From Pleionea sp. CnH1-48 (lineage in GTDB: Bacteria > Pseudomonadota > Gammaproteobacteria > Enterobacterales > Kangiellaceae), in the NCBI RefSeq assembly GCF_024124665.1, contig NZ_JAMXSB010000010.1, positions 1 to 64,000 on the forward strand: a stretch of 64,000 bases of DNA, in the 5' to 3' direction. Below are positions 17,756-26,942 of this stretch, one piece after another (the first letter of the stretch is position 1; each line of letters starts with the position of its first letter). The notes under the pieces are model-generated. The model ran no database searches. It worked only from the letters and a program-made list of their open reading frames with translations, and was not told the origin of the DNA. Made by a program: the position numbers and the translations under genes.

Positions 17756-19396
17756 ATGAAGCCTGAACCAAAGGATCTCAAGCCTGATTACTATCTGGAT
17801 AATTTCAATCAGTTGATTGATTTTGTCCATCATCACTATGCTTCGATTTTAGAAGCCACAGAACGTCTTTTTTATCAAGAGTTTCAATCTTTGTCAGCAG
17901 ACGCACAAAAGTTATTTGTGCGTCTGCTTATGCGTTCCAAGTCGATCTTTGTACTAAACAAACTTAAGTACGACGAAATTCTGGATATCGAAGACGCAGC
18001 TTCAGAATTAGTAACCTTAGGATGGGCTGAGTGGTTTAACAAAGAGGAGTATGCAGATTGGGTATCTCTGCTTACTAAAGCTGAACTGGTTGCTTTATTT
18101 TCTGAAAAAGCCTGGAGCAAACTTTCTCGTGCAGAGTTAGACGAAGAAGTTTATCAGCGTTGGGAGCAAGGACTGTTACCTGAGGCGCTGGATAAAGTCG
18201 CTATTCTTGAAGTGCACCACCAGGATGTATTCGATACCTATCGACTGCTGTTTTTTGGCAACTTGCATCAAGATCTTACGGATTTTGTTTTGCAAGACAT
18301 TGGATTAATACGTTATGAATCTTATCCATTGTCGGCAGCGTCTTTACCTTTTAAAAGTTATCATCAAATAGAGCAGCATTTGCTGTGTTTTGCGTTGCTA
18401 GATGCTATTCATGAAGTAGAAGAGTGGGTAGAAGAAGCCGTTGAAGTATTTGTTAAAGAACTGCCTCCGCTGATAGAAGGTGACAGTGCACTAAAACGTC
18501 GTCGAGATCGAATTATTTTGGCGCTGGCAAGAGAGCTGGAACGACTTCAGGCATTTGAGCGTGCTGTCGAGGTGTATTCCTTGACGGATGCACCTCCCGC
18601 TTTCGAGCGGCGGGTTCGATGTTTGGAAAAACTCGGGCATTACGAAAGTGCCCTTAGTATTTGCCAAACTTTGCTTGCCCATCATAATGAAGAAGAGATT
18701 CAATTTGCTGAGTTTTTTCTGCCTAAGTTGCAAAAGAAGTTAGGCGAGTCAGTTACCAAAAAAGAATCCTATATTCCTGTAGAAGAATTGATGCAGTTGC
18801 CGCAACAAGAGTCCTCTGTTGAGCTCGATGTGGTGAATGCTTTAAACCGTGAAGGTGATGCTTACTGGGTCGAGAACTCTGTTTTTTGTGGTTTGTTTGC
18901 ACTGGTGTTCTGGGACGTTATTTTTGCTGATATCGAGGGCGCTTTTTTTAATCCTTTTCAAGCCGCGCCTGCTGACTTTCATTTGCCTGAGTTTATATCC
19001 TCCCGTCAAGATTTAGTTGATTCAGCATTAGAACGATTGCAAAGCGAGCAAGTCTTCGAGTCCTGGTGTCGAGACATCTTTGAGCATAAACAAGGCGTTG
19101 CTTGTCGTATGATGCACTGGCCCTTGTTTGAAGAACAACACTTTTTCGAGCGGCTATTAGAACGAGTGCCACTTGAGCATATTCGAATCATTCTTATGCG
19201 AATTCTGAGAGATCGAAAATCGAATCGTTCGGGTATGCCTGATTTAATATTCTTTCCTGATGCTGGAGGTTACGAACTGGTCGAAGTAAAAGGGCCTGGT
19301 GACCGGTTGCAGAAAAACCAGCAGCGCTGGATGCAATATTTTGAGCAACATGATGTTCCGCATCGTGTTGTACGCGTTGAGTGGGCCGATGAGTGA
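17756..19396 (+). CDS. FAN1-like VRR-NUC nuclease
   Basis: A 546-residue homologue of bacterial FAN1, a structure-specific nuclease that cuts 5' flaps and acts in interstrand crosslink repair. An N-terminal helical DNA-binding part and TPR-like helices (about 270-340) precede the C-terminal VRR-NUC domain, whose catalytic residues are seen in GMPDLIFF (Asp about 495) and YELVEVKGPGD (Glu-Val-Lys), followed by QQRWMQYF. ATG 17756 follows GGTTGATACG, a weak ribosome site. Its stop overlaps the start of the helicase gene by 8 bases (ATGAGTGA), a sign of translational coupling and joint function. Confidence 0.92.
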   Translation: MKPEPKDLKPDYYLDNFNQLIDFVHHHYASILEATERLFYQEFQSLSADAQKLFVRLLMRSKSIFVLNKLKYDEILDIEDAASELVTLGWAEWFNKEEYADWVSLLTKAELVALFSEKAWSKLSRAELDEEVYQRWEQGLLPEALDKVAILEVHHQDVFDTYRLLFFGNLHQDLTDFVLQDIGLIRYESYPLSAASLPFKSYHQIEQHLLCFALLDAIHEVEEWVEEAVEVFVKELPPLIEGDSALKRRRDRIILALARELERLQAFERAVEVYSLTDAPPAFERRVRCLEKLGHYESALSICQTLLAHHNEEEIQFAEFFLPKLQKKLGESVTKKESYIPVEELMQLPQQESSVELDVVNALNREGDAYWVENSVFCGLFALVFWDVIFADIEGAFFNPFQAAPADFHLPEFISSRQDLVDSALERLQSEQVFESWCRDIFEHKQGVACRMMHWPLFEEQHFFERLLERVPLEHIRIILMRILRDRKSNRSGMPDLIFFPDAGGYELVEVKGPGDRLQKNQQRWMQYFEQHDVPHRVVRVEWADE

Positions 19397-21725
19397 TGCC
19401 CTTGCTGTATCGATAACGGAAGTTGTCGCTTTTACCTGTCAGACTGGAGATATTGCAGCCCTTCATCAACGTGGGCCGAGTGCGAAAGAAGGCATTCAGG
19501 CGCATCAAACGGTGCAAAAAAAACGTGGCAAAAACTATCAAAGTGAAGTCGCCATTGAGGCGCACTGGCAAGTTGGAGAACAAACACTTCTGTTACGAGG
19601 CCGAATCGATGGTGTTTTGTTTAAATCTGCCGATGATCACGCCAGTTGCGAACTGGAAGAAATCAAGTCGATGTACGGCAAGCTCGAAGATCAGGCTGAG
19701 TCTTCTCGGGCTTTACATCTGGCGCAGCTAAAATTTTATGCCTGGATGTGGATGTCAAAGTATCAGTTGAGCGAGATATCTGCTCAGTTGACTCATTATG
19801 ACATCAATGCCAGAAAAGAATATAACCAGAGCTTTCAGTTTGAGCTAGAAACACTGAAAGAATTTGTCGACGAAAAACTAAATCAATACTGGCAATGGTA
19901 TTCGCGAGTGCTTGAGCATCGAAAGCAACTTCAAAAAAACTGCCAATCTTTAACTTTTCCTTTCTCTGAGTTTCGTACTGGCCAACGAGAAATGTCTGTC
20001 ACTATCTATCATCATATCCGTGAACAGAAAAACTGCATGATTGAGGCGCCGACTGGCATTGGAAAAACCGTCAGTGCTTTGTTTCCGTCCTTCAAGGCGG
20101 TCGGAGAGTCGTTGGTAGAACAGGTGATCTTTCTAACAGCCAAAACATCTGGGCGTTTGGCTGCTTTTGATGGTATACAACTAATACGGCAACAAGGCAT
20201 TAAAGCCAAAGCTTTAGTATTACAGGCAAAAGAGAAAGCCTGCTTTTGTTCTAAAGATAAAGCTTTTATTGTTGAAGGGCAGTGTTGTTTTCAGCAGGGG
20301 TTTTATGATCGTTTACCGGAGGCTTTGGTTGATTGCTTTCAGGCGGATAATCTTAATGAAGAGGCATTGTCGGCTATCGCAAAACAATACCAACTATGTC
20401 CTTTTGAACTGTCTCTCAAATTAGTTGAGTGGGTTGATCTGGTTATTGCCGATTATAATTACGTTTTTGATCCGGTTTCGGGGCTTAATAATTTAACAGG
20501 TGATAAATCGAAAAAAGTATTTTTGATTGACGAAGCCCATAATCTTATTGACCGTTCTAAAGATATGTATTCGGCTGAATTGAGTCAGGCAAGTGTAGAA
20601 AGCTTGGCAGAGACAAAGTCAGTGTCTGTTTCTTTACGCCAAACCGCAGCAAAAATTGCGCGTTTGCTGGACGGAATAGATGATGAATCGTCAGTTGAGC
20701 AGTTAAGTGAAGAAGATGAGGCATTATTGGTGGCTTTATGTCGACAACATGTGAGCCAAATTGCACATGCAGCGACTAAAAAGCCGCTGACGGACGAAGT
20801 TGTTAAATGGTTAAAGTTGTTGGTTCGCTATTTGGTCATTGATGAGTTAGCGGGTGAGCATCATCAATATTTTGTGGAGCAAAACGTTTCTGGACTGTTG
20901 GAGCAAAAGACACTACGTCGTCGTTGCTTGAATGCGTCTGAGTATATTGCGCAGCATTTAGCAAATCATTCTCATGCGATGTTTTCGGGCACATTAGGGC
21001 CTGACCGTTTTTTTCGCCAAAGCTTAGGCATTGATGACGAAACAGCTCGAGTGAATCTTCCCTCGCCATTTTCTACGCAACAAAGCTGTGTCTTAATCGC
21101 GCGTCATATTGACACGCGCTATCGGCAACGCCCTTTTTCTGTAGGAGCTATTGTTGATTGTATTCTTGAAGTCAAACAGGCCAAGCTCGGGAAATATCTG
21201 GTTTGCTTCCCCAGCTACGTATTTATGCAGCAGGTTTATGAACTGTTTGTCGAAAAACATGGCGACAAAGATCTATGGTTACAAGAAAGAGACGCCAACG
21301 ATCAAAGTAAAGCGGAGTTTATTCGTTCATTAAGTGAGGCGGAACAAGGGATTGGCTTCGTTATTATGGGAGGAAGTTACACCGAGGGTATCGATTTTAA
21401 GGGCGATGCTTTGCATGGGGTGTTGATCGTGGGTACTGGCTTGCCACAGATTGAACCTATTCGTGATGCCATTAAGATGGATTTTGAGCAGCAGGGTTTT
21501 AATGGATTTGATATGGCCTATCGGTTTCCTGGTTTACAACGAGTGTTGCAAACTGCAGGCAGGGTAATACGCACAGAAGAAGATAGAGGCTTGATCTTGT
21601 TACTGGATCAGCGCTTTATGTCTGCGGATTATCGACGTTATTTTCCATCACAGTGGCAACCCCAATTGTTTTCTGAAGCTATGCAATTGCGTCAACACCT
21701 CGAGCACTTCTGGCAACAAAATTAG
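19389..21725 (+). CDS. RecB-like nuclease fused to XPD/DinG-family helicase
   Basis: A 778-residue ATP-dependent DNA helicase. The N-terminal 120 residues look like a RecB/Cas4-type PD-(D/E)XK domain: GRIDGVLF (Asp about 72), LEEIKSMYG (Glu-X-Lys about 91) and QLKFYAW. The helicase follows: Walker A EAPTGIGKT (about 218), DEAH at FLIDEAHNLID (about 380), late motifs GSYTEGIDFKG and QTAGRVIRTEEDRG. Between motifs I and II are Cys in KACFCSKDK, GQCCFQQ and QLCPF, the likely 4Fe-4S cluster of XPD-like enzymes. The open frame extends upstream to 19299, but MSDALAV at 19389 overlapping the nuclease stop is preferred. Pairing with FAN1-like nuclease is known in pseudomonads. Confidence 0.92.
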   Translation: MSDALAVSITEVVAFTCQTGDIAALHQRGPSAKEGIQAHQTVQKKRGKNYQSEVAIEAHWQVGEQTLLLRGRIDGVLFKSADDHASCELEEIKSMYGKLEDQAESSRALHLAQLKFYAWMWMSKYQLSEISAQLTHYDINARKEYNQSFQFELETLKEFVDEKLNQYWQWYSRVLEHRKQLQKNCQSLTFPFSEFRTGQREMSVTIYHHIREQKNCMIEAPTGIGKTVSALFPSFKAVGESLVEQVIFLTAKTSGRLAAFDGIQLIRQQGIKAKALVLQAKEKACFCSKDKAFIVEGQCCFQQGFYDRLPEALVDCFQADNLNEEALSAIAKQYQLCPFELSLKLVEWVDLVIADYNYVFDPVSGLNNLTGDKSKKVFLIDEAHNLIDRSKDMYSAELSQASVESLAETKSVSVSLRQTAAKIARLLDGIDDESSVEQLSEEDEALLVALCRQHVSQIAHAATKKPLTDEVVKWLKLLVRYLVIDELAGEHHQYFVEQNVSGLLEQKTLRRRCLNASEYIAQHLANHSHAMFSGTLGPDRFFRQSLGIDDETARVNLPSPFSTQQSCVLIARHIDTRYRQRPFSVGAIVDCILEVKQAKLGKYLVCFPSYVFMQQVYELFVEKHGDKDLWLQERDANDQSKAEFIRSLSEAEQGIGFVIMGGSYTEGIDFKGDALHGVLIVGTGLPQIEPIRDAIKMDFEQQGFNGFDMAYRFPGLQRVLQTAGRVIRTEEDRGLILLLDQRFMSADYRRYFPSQWQPQLFSEAMQLRQHLEHFWQQN

Positions 21726-21842
21726 TTGTACTTTCGTTCTACTGAGCGAACCAATGTTTCTATTAAACGAAAACAGGGTGACGAATAAGTTAAAAGAGAT
21801 AGAGTCATACAGATTGATGATAGAAGCTAAGGAGTCGCCATA

Positions 21843-22256
21843 ATGAGAATTGATAAGTTGTTGTGCCTAATTTGTGCTGTTTCTATTGGCAATGTGCTTG
21901 CCTCAGATACCATGCTCAGCGTAACCAACTATGTTCAGGTCAAAGATAAACATTTTGCCGAAGCTCGATATTACTACCAGAAAAATTGGCTCAAGTTACG
22001 GCAGGCTGCTGTTGCTGAAGGTATGATCCACAGCTATCGATTGACCGAAATCGCGCCGGAAGAGGAAGTGCCTTTTCAACTGGTGCTAGAAACCGTGTTT
22101 CGGGATCAACAGCAATATGATGCAGCAGAAAAGAATTTTCGTCGGTTAATAGACCGTATGCAGCCCAACGGACCTCGCTTGCTGAACGAGCTGAAGAGCA
22201 AGCAATTTCGCAAGATTCTATATACCAGCAAAAAGGCGAGTACCATTGGTGGCTAA
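21843..22256 (+). CDS. Secreted protein of unknown function
   Basis: A 137-residue protein with an N-terminal signal peptide (MRIDKLLCLICAVSIGNVLAS, cut probably after LAS or VLA). The mature part is helical and charged, with an aromatic stretch (HFAEARYYYQKNWLKLRQAAVAEG) and a conserved-looking IHSYRLTEIAPEEEVPFQLVLETVFRD segment that suggests a dimeric alpha/beta-barrel (Dabb-like) fold; that is a guess. AAGGAG lies 9 bases upstream of the ATG. It stands alone between the helicase and trhO. Probably periplasmic. Confidence 0.7.
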   Translation: MRIDKLLCLICAVSIGNVLASDTMLSVTNYVQVKDKHFAEARYYYQKNWLKLRQAAVAEGMIHSYRLTEIAPEEEVPFQLVLETVFRDQQQYDAAEKNFRRLIDRMQPNGPRLLNELKSKQFRKILYTSKKASTIGG

Positions 22257-22422
22257 CTAAGCTTAACCTAACTCACTGAATTTAATGGAAATAATTAGTC
22301 ATTCTAATTGAGTTGATCCAAGTCAATCTCAAGAAGAAGACAAAAGCCGATTAATTTTTTATAATACGCGCCGTTTTAAGCTCCGGATTTACGGTCCGAC
22401 TCGCATAAAAGGTAAATTATCT

Positions 22423-23397
22423 ATGTCTCAGTACGTTGTATGTGCTCTGTATAAATTCGTTCGTCTTGAAGAATTTGAATCCATTCGTGAACCTTTGTTA
22501 ACCGTGATGCTTGATAATGAAGTTCGTGGAACTTTATTACTGGCACGAGAAGGTATTAACGGTACCGTAGCGGGTAGTCGCGCTGCTATCGATACTTTAC
22601 TCGCCTGGATAGATAAAGTGCCTCATCTTGATAACATCGTTACCAAAGAGTCTTACTGTGATACTCCTCCCTTTAAGCGTTCGAAAGTGAAGCTTAAAAA
22701 AGAGATCGTTACTATGGGTGTGGAAGGTATTGATCCCAATCAGGTGGTGGGTACTTATGTAAAGCCAGAAGACTGGAATGCGCTGATCAGCGACCCAGAA
22801 GTATTACTGGTCGACACTCGTAATGATTATGAGGTTCAGGTAGGCACCTTCGAAAATGCCATTAACCCCAATACTGAGACCTTCCGAGAGTTTCCCGATT
22901 ATGTAAAAGATAATCTTGACCCAGAAAAACATAAACGTGTTGCTATGTTTTGTACGGGCGGAATTCGCTGTGAAAAATCAACCGCTTACCTGAAAGAGCA
23001 AGGCTTCGAAGAGGTTTATCACCTTGAGGGCGGTATCTTAAAATACTTGGAAGATGTGCCAGCAGAAGACAGCATGTGGAAAGGCGAGTGTTTTGTATTT
23101 GATGATCGTGTAACGGTTAACCATGAGCTGGAGAAAGGCAACTACGATCAATGCCATGCCTGTCGCATGCCTATCACCGAAGCGGATAAAGAGAATGAGA
23201 AATACCAGCAAGGTGTGAGCTGCCATCACTGTTTCGACACTATTTCTGACGAAGACAAGGCGCGTTTTTATGAGCGTGAAAAGCAGATTCAATTAGCCAG
23301 AAAGCGCGGTGAGGTTCATATCGGCCACGAAGTGACTGAGACCATCAAACATCGAAAAGAAGAGAAGCAACAGCGTAAATTAGAGCAACAGTCTTAA
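22423..23397 (+). CDS. trhO: tRNA U34 hydroxylase TrhO (rhodanese family)
   Basis: Oxygen-dependent hydroxylation of uridine 34 of certain tRNAs to 5-hydroxyuridine. The 324-residue protein has the N-terminal UPF0176 domain ([11 protein letters not shown]...[16 protein letters not shown]) and a rhodanese domain (about 125-220) with the active Cys in [16 protein letters not shown] (about 176). The C-terminal part holds CxxC pairs (CHACRMP, CHHC) and a charged tail, as in the family. AAGGTAAATT precedes the ATG. Monocistronic, with a strong terminator after it. Confidence 0.95.
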   Translation: MSQYVVCALYKFVRLEEFESIREPLLTVMLDNEVRGTLLLAREGINGTVAGSRAAIDTLLAWIDKVPHLDNIVTKESYCDTPPFKRSKVKLKKEIVTMGVEGIDPNQVVGTYVKPEDWNALISDPEVLLVDTRNDYEVQVGTFENAINPNTETFREFPDYVKDNLDPEKHKRVAMFCTGGIRCEKSTAYLKEQGFEEVYHLEGGILKYLEDVPAEDSMWKGECFVFDDRVTVNHELEKGNYDQCHACRMPITEADKENEKYQQGVSCHHCFDTISDEDKARFYEREKQIQLARKRGEVHIGHEVTETIKHRKEEKQQRKLEQQS

Positions 23398-23424
23398 GAT
23401 TGTTGTTCTTTTTATAGTCAGGAT

Positions 23425-23455
23425 CAAAAAAGCCAGCTTAATGCTGGCTTTTTTG
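23425..23455. terminator. Bidirectional terminator between trhO and PEP-CTERM gene
   Basis: AAAAAAGCCAGC-TTAAT-GCTGGCTTTTTT, a perfect stem with T-runs on both strands, placed between convergent genes. Confidence 0.9.
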
Positions 23456-23476
23456 TATCTCAACAGAGACAGTCAA

Positions 23477-24190
23477 TTAAGCGCGGCTTTTACGAGCTGC
23501 TAAACCTAGTAGACCTAAAGCGAAGATTGCTAAAGTTCCAGGAGTTGGAACTGGAGTAATGTCGCCAACAACTTTAACGTTGTCTGTGTCAGTACGGAAA
23601 GTGAAAGTGTTACCTGAAGTCAGGTAGTTACCGAAGCTAACAGTTAAAGTAGTGTACAAGTCACCGTAGAAAGTGTCGTTCAAAGAAACCTGGTTTGAGT
23701 AACCGAAGTGAGCAGACAGGTTGTTCTGAGAGCTGCTTACGTGAGTAGGACCAGAAGGATTACCTGGACCACCACGAGCTGAATCTGGAGTAGAATCAAA
23801 AGTGTACAAGTAATCAAATAAAGTGTCACCAGGACGACCGTCGATGATTAACGCTGCAACGTCTAAAGTGGTTGCGTTGTTGAAATCCCAGTTGCTGCTG
23901 AAAGTAGAACCGCCTGAGAAAGACAGAGTCCAATCAGAACCAGTGGCAGAACCGAAGTTGTCGCCATCTACGCCTGAGTCAAAGCTAACAGTTTCAGATG
24001 AACCATTAGAAAACTGAACAGTGATCTGCATACCGTTCATGTCGTCGCCACTAGTAGTGTAAGTGTCTACACCAGAAGTGTCATAACTGATCCCTGCGTC
24101 TACGTCGTGAGTTACGGTTACCGGAACAGCGAAAGCTGCTGAGGACATCAACATTAGGCCTGAAGCCAAGCCAAACAACTTATTACTCAT
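23477..24190 (-). CDS. Secreted PEP-CTERM sorting-domain protein
   Basis: A 237-residue exported protein. It has a signal peptide (MSNKLFGLASGLMLMSSAAFA), a beta-rich, Ser/Thr/Gly/Asp-rich body and the C-terminal sorting signal VPTPGTLAIFALGLLGLAARKSRA: a PEP-like motif (here PTPGTL), a hydrophobic helix and a basic tail. Such proteins are cut by an exosortase (EpsH/XrtA type) and go to the cell surface or biofilm matrix. No exosortase lies in this window, so it must be elsewhere in the genome. The start is fixed by the signal peptide and AGGAAAT upstream. The body has no domain I recognise. Confidence 0.88.
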   Translation of the reverse strand: MSNKLFGLASGLMLMSSAAFAVPVTVTHDVDAGISYDTSGVDTYTTSGDDMNGMQITVQFSNGSSETVSFDSGVDGDNFGSATGSDWTLSFSGGSTFSSNWDFNNATTLDVAALIIDGRPGDTLFDYLYTFDSTPDSARGGPGNPSGPTHVSSSQNNLSAHFGYSNQVSLNDTFYGDLYTTLTVSFGNYLTSGNTFTFRTDTDNVKVVGDITPVPTPGTLAIFALGLLGLAARKSRA

Positions 24191-24451
24191 TTTATTTCCT
24201 ATATCTTAAAAATGGTATATCTGGAGTTGCTATACATAGCATGAAGTGTGCCAACTTTATCACGCTGTAAGTTATTGATTTTAAAAGGGCTGATTAATGG
24301 TATAAATATTGCTGTCAAAAAAGCTGACATCTTTTATACAAAATTGATACCAAAAGTGTGAATATGTCACAATTTCAAGCGCTTAGAAATCACTTTCGCG
24401 TTGTTAATTGACTTGTTCCGGGCCGATTGGCTAGATTAAATCTTTATTCTT
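24191..24451. promoter_or_regulatory. Divergent promoter region
   Basis: AT-rich 260 bases between the PEP-CTERM gene and the acetyltransferase gene. AAGTTATTGATTTTA at about 24269 equals a motif in the stem-loop array at 345, but nothing else of that array is present here. Confidence 0.3.
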
Positions 24452-25003
24452 ATGGAGAGCTCAGGTGTGACTCAAATTAGATTGGCTTTGATGGCTGACG
24501 TAAAAGTTATTTATAAGCTTATTCAGCGTTCGTCGCGAGTTATTGGACTAGAAGATTATACGTCTGAGCAAATAGAGGCAGCGCTTCAGTCTGCATTAGG
24601 CCTGGATACTCAATTGGTTGAAGATCAGACTTACTATGTTATAGAGGATGGTGACCGATTGGTGGCATGTGGTGGCTGGAGCTTCCGAAAAACGCTATTT
24701 GGTAATGATAAAGAAGGAGGAAGGGATGCGGGAAGAATTGATCCTGTTGAGGGAGCTGCCAGAATACGGGCTTTCTTTGTCGATCCAGACTATGCACGAC
24801 GGGGCTTAGGTACTCTGCTACTGACCACCTGCGAAAATGCAGCGATAGAGCATGGCTATCACCAGCTTGAGTTAATGGCAACGATGCCCGGAAAGCGTCT
24901 TTACGAGCGGTTTGGTTACATAGCGGCAGAAACGATTGAATACGATTTGGGCGAGGGGTTAACGATACCTTTTGTACCCATGACTAAAAAAGTAATGGAG
25001 TGA
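24452..25003 (+). CDS. GNAT family N-acetyltransferase
   Basis: A 183-residue acetyl-CoA-dependent transferase of unknown substrate. The GNAT core is clear: IRAFFVDPDYARRGLGTLLLTTCE contains strand 4 and the acetyl-CoA pyrophosphate loop (Arg-Arg-Gly-Leu-Gly), followed by GYHQLELMATMPGKRLYERFGY, the usual last strands. ATG 24452 (MESSGVTQIRLA) has weak upstream purines; the true start could be slightly downstream. The next gene begins 2 bases after its stop, so they form an operon. Confidence 0.88.
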   Translation: MESSGVTQIRLALMADVKVIYKLIQRSSRVIGLEDYTSEQIEAALQSALGLDTQLVEDQTYYVIEDGDRLVACGGWSFRKTLFGNDKEGGRDAGRIDPVEGAARIRAFFVDPDYARRGLGTLLLTTCENAAIEHGYHQLELMATMPGKRLYERFGYIAAETIEYDLGEGLTIPFVPMTKKVME

Positions 25004-25005
25004 TA

Positions 25006-25431
25006 ATGCAAAAGTCGACAATGAGCATTGCTATGGCTGGTTTGATGGGGTGTCTTACCGTTTTACCTGCCAAAGCTGATGAAAAAGCGGTGCGTTCTTT
25101 TATTGATGCCTTTAATAAGAAGCAAACTAAGGCTATGTTGGCTATGGCGACACCAGATATTCGTTGGATGAGCGTGATGCATGAACATTTGTCTGTTGAA
25201 ACTAAAGGCCGCAGTGCATTAGGTAAAGCTATGGATGGTTACTTTAAACATTATCCTAAGGCAAGCTCGTCGCTATTAGATATCAGTAGCCATGGCCCCT
25301 TTATTCACACCGTAGAAAAAGCAACATGGCAACAAGAGGGGAGTGCCAAGTCACAATGTAGTCATGCCATCTATGAGATGGAGCAAAAGCAAATCAAAAG
25401 TGTGTGGTATTTTTCTTCTTACGCTTGTTAG
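25006..25431 (+). CDS. Secreted NTF2/SnoaL-like protein
   Basis: A 141-residue protein with a signal peptide (MQKSTMSIAMAGLMGCLTVLPAKADE, cleaved about after KAD) and a mature domain of the cone-shaped NTF2-like fold: VRSFIDAFNKKQTKAMLAMATPDIRWMSV, GRSALGKAMDGYF and a C-terminal beta sheet (SHAIYEMEQKQIKSVWYF). Such domains bind small molecules or act as enzymes; no catalytic set can be named here. Two Cys (QCSHA and the last residue) could form a disulfide. It is translated from ATG 25006, with GGAGTGATA upstream, in tandem with the acetyltransferase. Confidence 0.75.
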   Translation: MQKSTMSIAMAGLMGCLTVLPAKADEKAVRSFIDAFNKKQTKAMLAMATPDIRWMSVMHEHLSVETKGRSALGKAMDGYFKHYPKASSSLLDISSHGPFIHTVEKATWQQEGSAKSQCSHAIYEMEQKQIKSVWYFSSYAC

Positions 25432-25442
25432 TCAAAGTTCTG

Positions 25443-26072
25443 TTATTTTATGGCAACACCCTTAATGTGTTGCGTGCTGGGTGAGCAGGCTTTCAGGCTG
25501 GAGTAGTTAACCTTTTGAAAATTAAAATCCAGTAGTGTTTGCGGTAGATCGAAAGTAGTAAGGCGTTCGGCTGGTTTTTTTAAATAGGCTTGAAAACAAT
25601 GAAAGGGACTCAACCAGTGAGGCCGCTTATGAGTGGCTTTGGGTTGGTGCTCCAAAAAAACAAAACGACCGCCTTTTTTTAATACTCGATAGGCTTCTTT
25701 AATTGAGCGACAAACATCTTGTACAGAACATAGCACCAGTGTGCTGACCACAGCGTCGAAACTGTTGTCATCAAATATCAACTCTTCGGCATTGCCTGCC
25801 ACGATCAAAGCATCACGAAAAGGTAGCTGGTTTAACTTTTGATGAATATATCCATGTTGCGATATGTTCGGCTCAAGGCCAAGCCATCTGATGTCTCTGG
25901 AATAGTGCAACAAATTGGTCCCATAGCCTGGACCAATTTCTAGAACGTCTCCGGTTAATGGCTTAAGCAATGAGTTTTTATCCCAGCCGTAGATTTTTTC
26001 TGAGCGAACTTCATCTTGTGTCATAAATACACTGTAGTCAGCTCTGGGTAGGCGTTGGACAGGTTTTGTCAC
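25443..26072 (-). CDS. SAM-dependent methyltransferase (class I)
   Basis: A 209-residue methyltransferase of the UbiE/Methyltransf_11 type. Motif I is VLEIGPGYGTNLLHYS (residues about 42-57), motif II WLGLEPN, then FDAVVSTLVLCSVQD and the post-motif AYRVLKKGGRFVFLEHQP. Members with this LVLCSVxD...FLEH pattern act on small molecules or lipids (METTL7-like); the substrate here is unknown. The gene is convergent with the NTF2-like gene, only 11 bases away, and upstream is a long empty region that must hold its promoter. Confidence 0.9.
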   Translation of the reverse strand: MTKPVQRLPRADYSVFMTQDEVRSEKIYGWDKNSLLKPLTGDVLEIGPGYGTNLLHYSRDIRWLGLEPNISQHGYIHQKLNQLPFRDALIVAGNAEELIFDDNSFDAVVSTLVLCSVQDVCRSIKEAYRVLKKGGRFVFLEHQPKATHKRPHWLSPFHCFQAYLKKPAERLTTFDLPQTLLDFNFQKVNYSSLKACSPSTQHIKGVAIK

Positions 26073-26467
26073 AGTTGTCCTCCTGACATTTTCTATCCGT
26101 TATTAAGCTCCTTTACGAAGCGAGGTAACAAGCGTAGACCATGATTGTGTCATTTTAAATGATAAAGTGAGATAAAAGGGTGTTAAATATCTCCTCTTGA
26201 TTTCGCATTTTGCTATTTATGTTATGAGGCGTTGTGAAATTTGATCGCAGCGACTTTTCGACTTATCGGTTTTTGCTTGTTTCTTTTTAGATGTGGGTGG
26301 GAGTATGTCGTTTTATTTTAAATGCGACAGATACTTAGTGGCATAACATACACAGTTGGTTACACTAAAGAGCGACAGGCTTCAAAAGCCGAAAGATATT
26401 TGATGTTAGATTATGCGACTGCGACCACCACATTATTCTAAGAACAATCAGCGACAGGACCAAAACA
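26073..26467. promoter_or_regulatory. Divergent promoter region
   Basis: About 395 bases between the methyltransferase gene (minus) and the molybdenum-hydroxylase operon (plus). No gene or strong inverted repeat is visible. GACAGGACC just before the ATG at 26468 is the likely ribosome site of the operon. Confidence 0.35.
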
Positions 26468-26926
26468 ATGATAGAACTGACCATCAATGGAAAAAAGCAA
26501 CAGCTTGATGTTGAGCCAGATATGCCTTTGCTATGGGCAATTCGAGATATAGCCGGATTGACAGGCACTAAGTTTGGTTGTGGTAAAGCGCTCTGTGGAG
26601 CTTGTACGCTTCATCTTGATGGTGTGGCTATTCGTTCTTGTGTAACACCAGTGTCTTATGCCGCGGGCAAGTCAATTACAACGATTGAAGGTCTGGGTGC
26701 CGAAAAGATGCACCCATTGCAACAGGCCTGGATTGATCACAGTGTTCCTCAGTGCGGTTATTGTCAGTCGGGACAACTTATGCAGGCAGCATCTTTGTTG
26801 GCACAAAATAATAATCCCAGTGACAAAGAAATTGATCAGGCGATGAGTGGTAACATCTGTCGTTGTGGAACTTACCCTCGTATTCGTGCAGCGATAAAAG
26901 ATGCTGCTAAAGCCACTCAGTCCTAA
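26468..26926 (+). CDS. [2Fe-2S] subunit of molybdenum hydroxylase (IorA-like)
   Basis: Electron-transfer subunit of an isoquinoline 1-oxidoreductase/aldehyde oxidoreductase-type enzyme. The 152-residue protein has the two-cluster layout: plant-type ferredoxin Cys in [16 protein letters not shown] (about 37-49) with a fourth Cys at IRSCVTP, and the helical cluster with CGYCQSGQ and [13 protein letters not shown]. It lacks a signal peptide, so it is probably exported together with the Tat-bearing large subunit. It is the first gene of a five-gene operon and lies 16 bases before the large subunit. Confidence 0.93.
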   Translation: MIELTINGKKQQLDVEPDMPLLWAIRDIAGLTGTKFGCGKALCGACTLHLDGVAIRSCVTPVSYAAGKSITTIEGLGAEKMHPLQQAWIDHSVPQCGYCQSGQLMQAASLLAQNNNPSDKEIDQAMSGNICRCGTYPRIRAAIKDAAKATQS

Positions 26927-26942
26927 TAGCAAGGAGAGCACT

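Noticed and set aside
24269-24284. AAGTTATTGATTTTA shared with the stem-loop array
   Set aside because: A single 15-base match in AT-rich DNA without any of the hairpins; chance matches of this length are expected in 64 kb.
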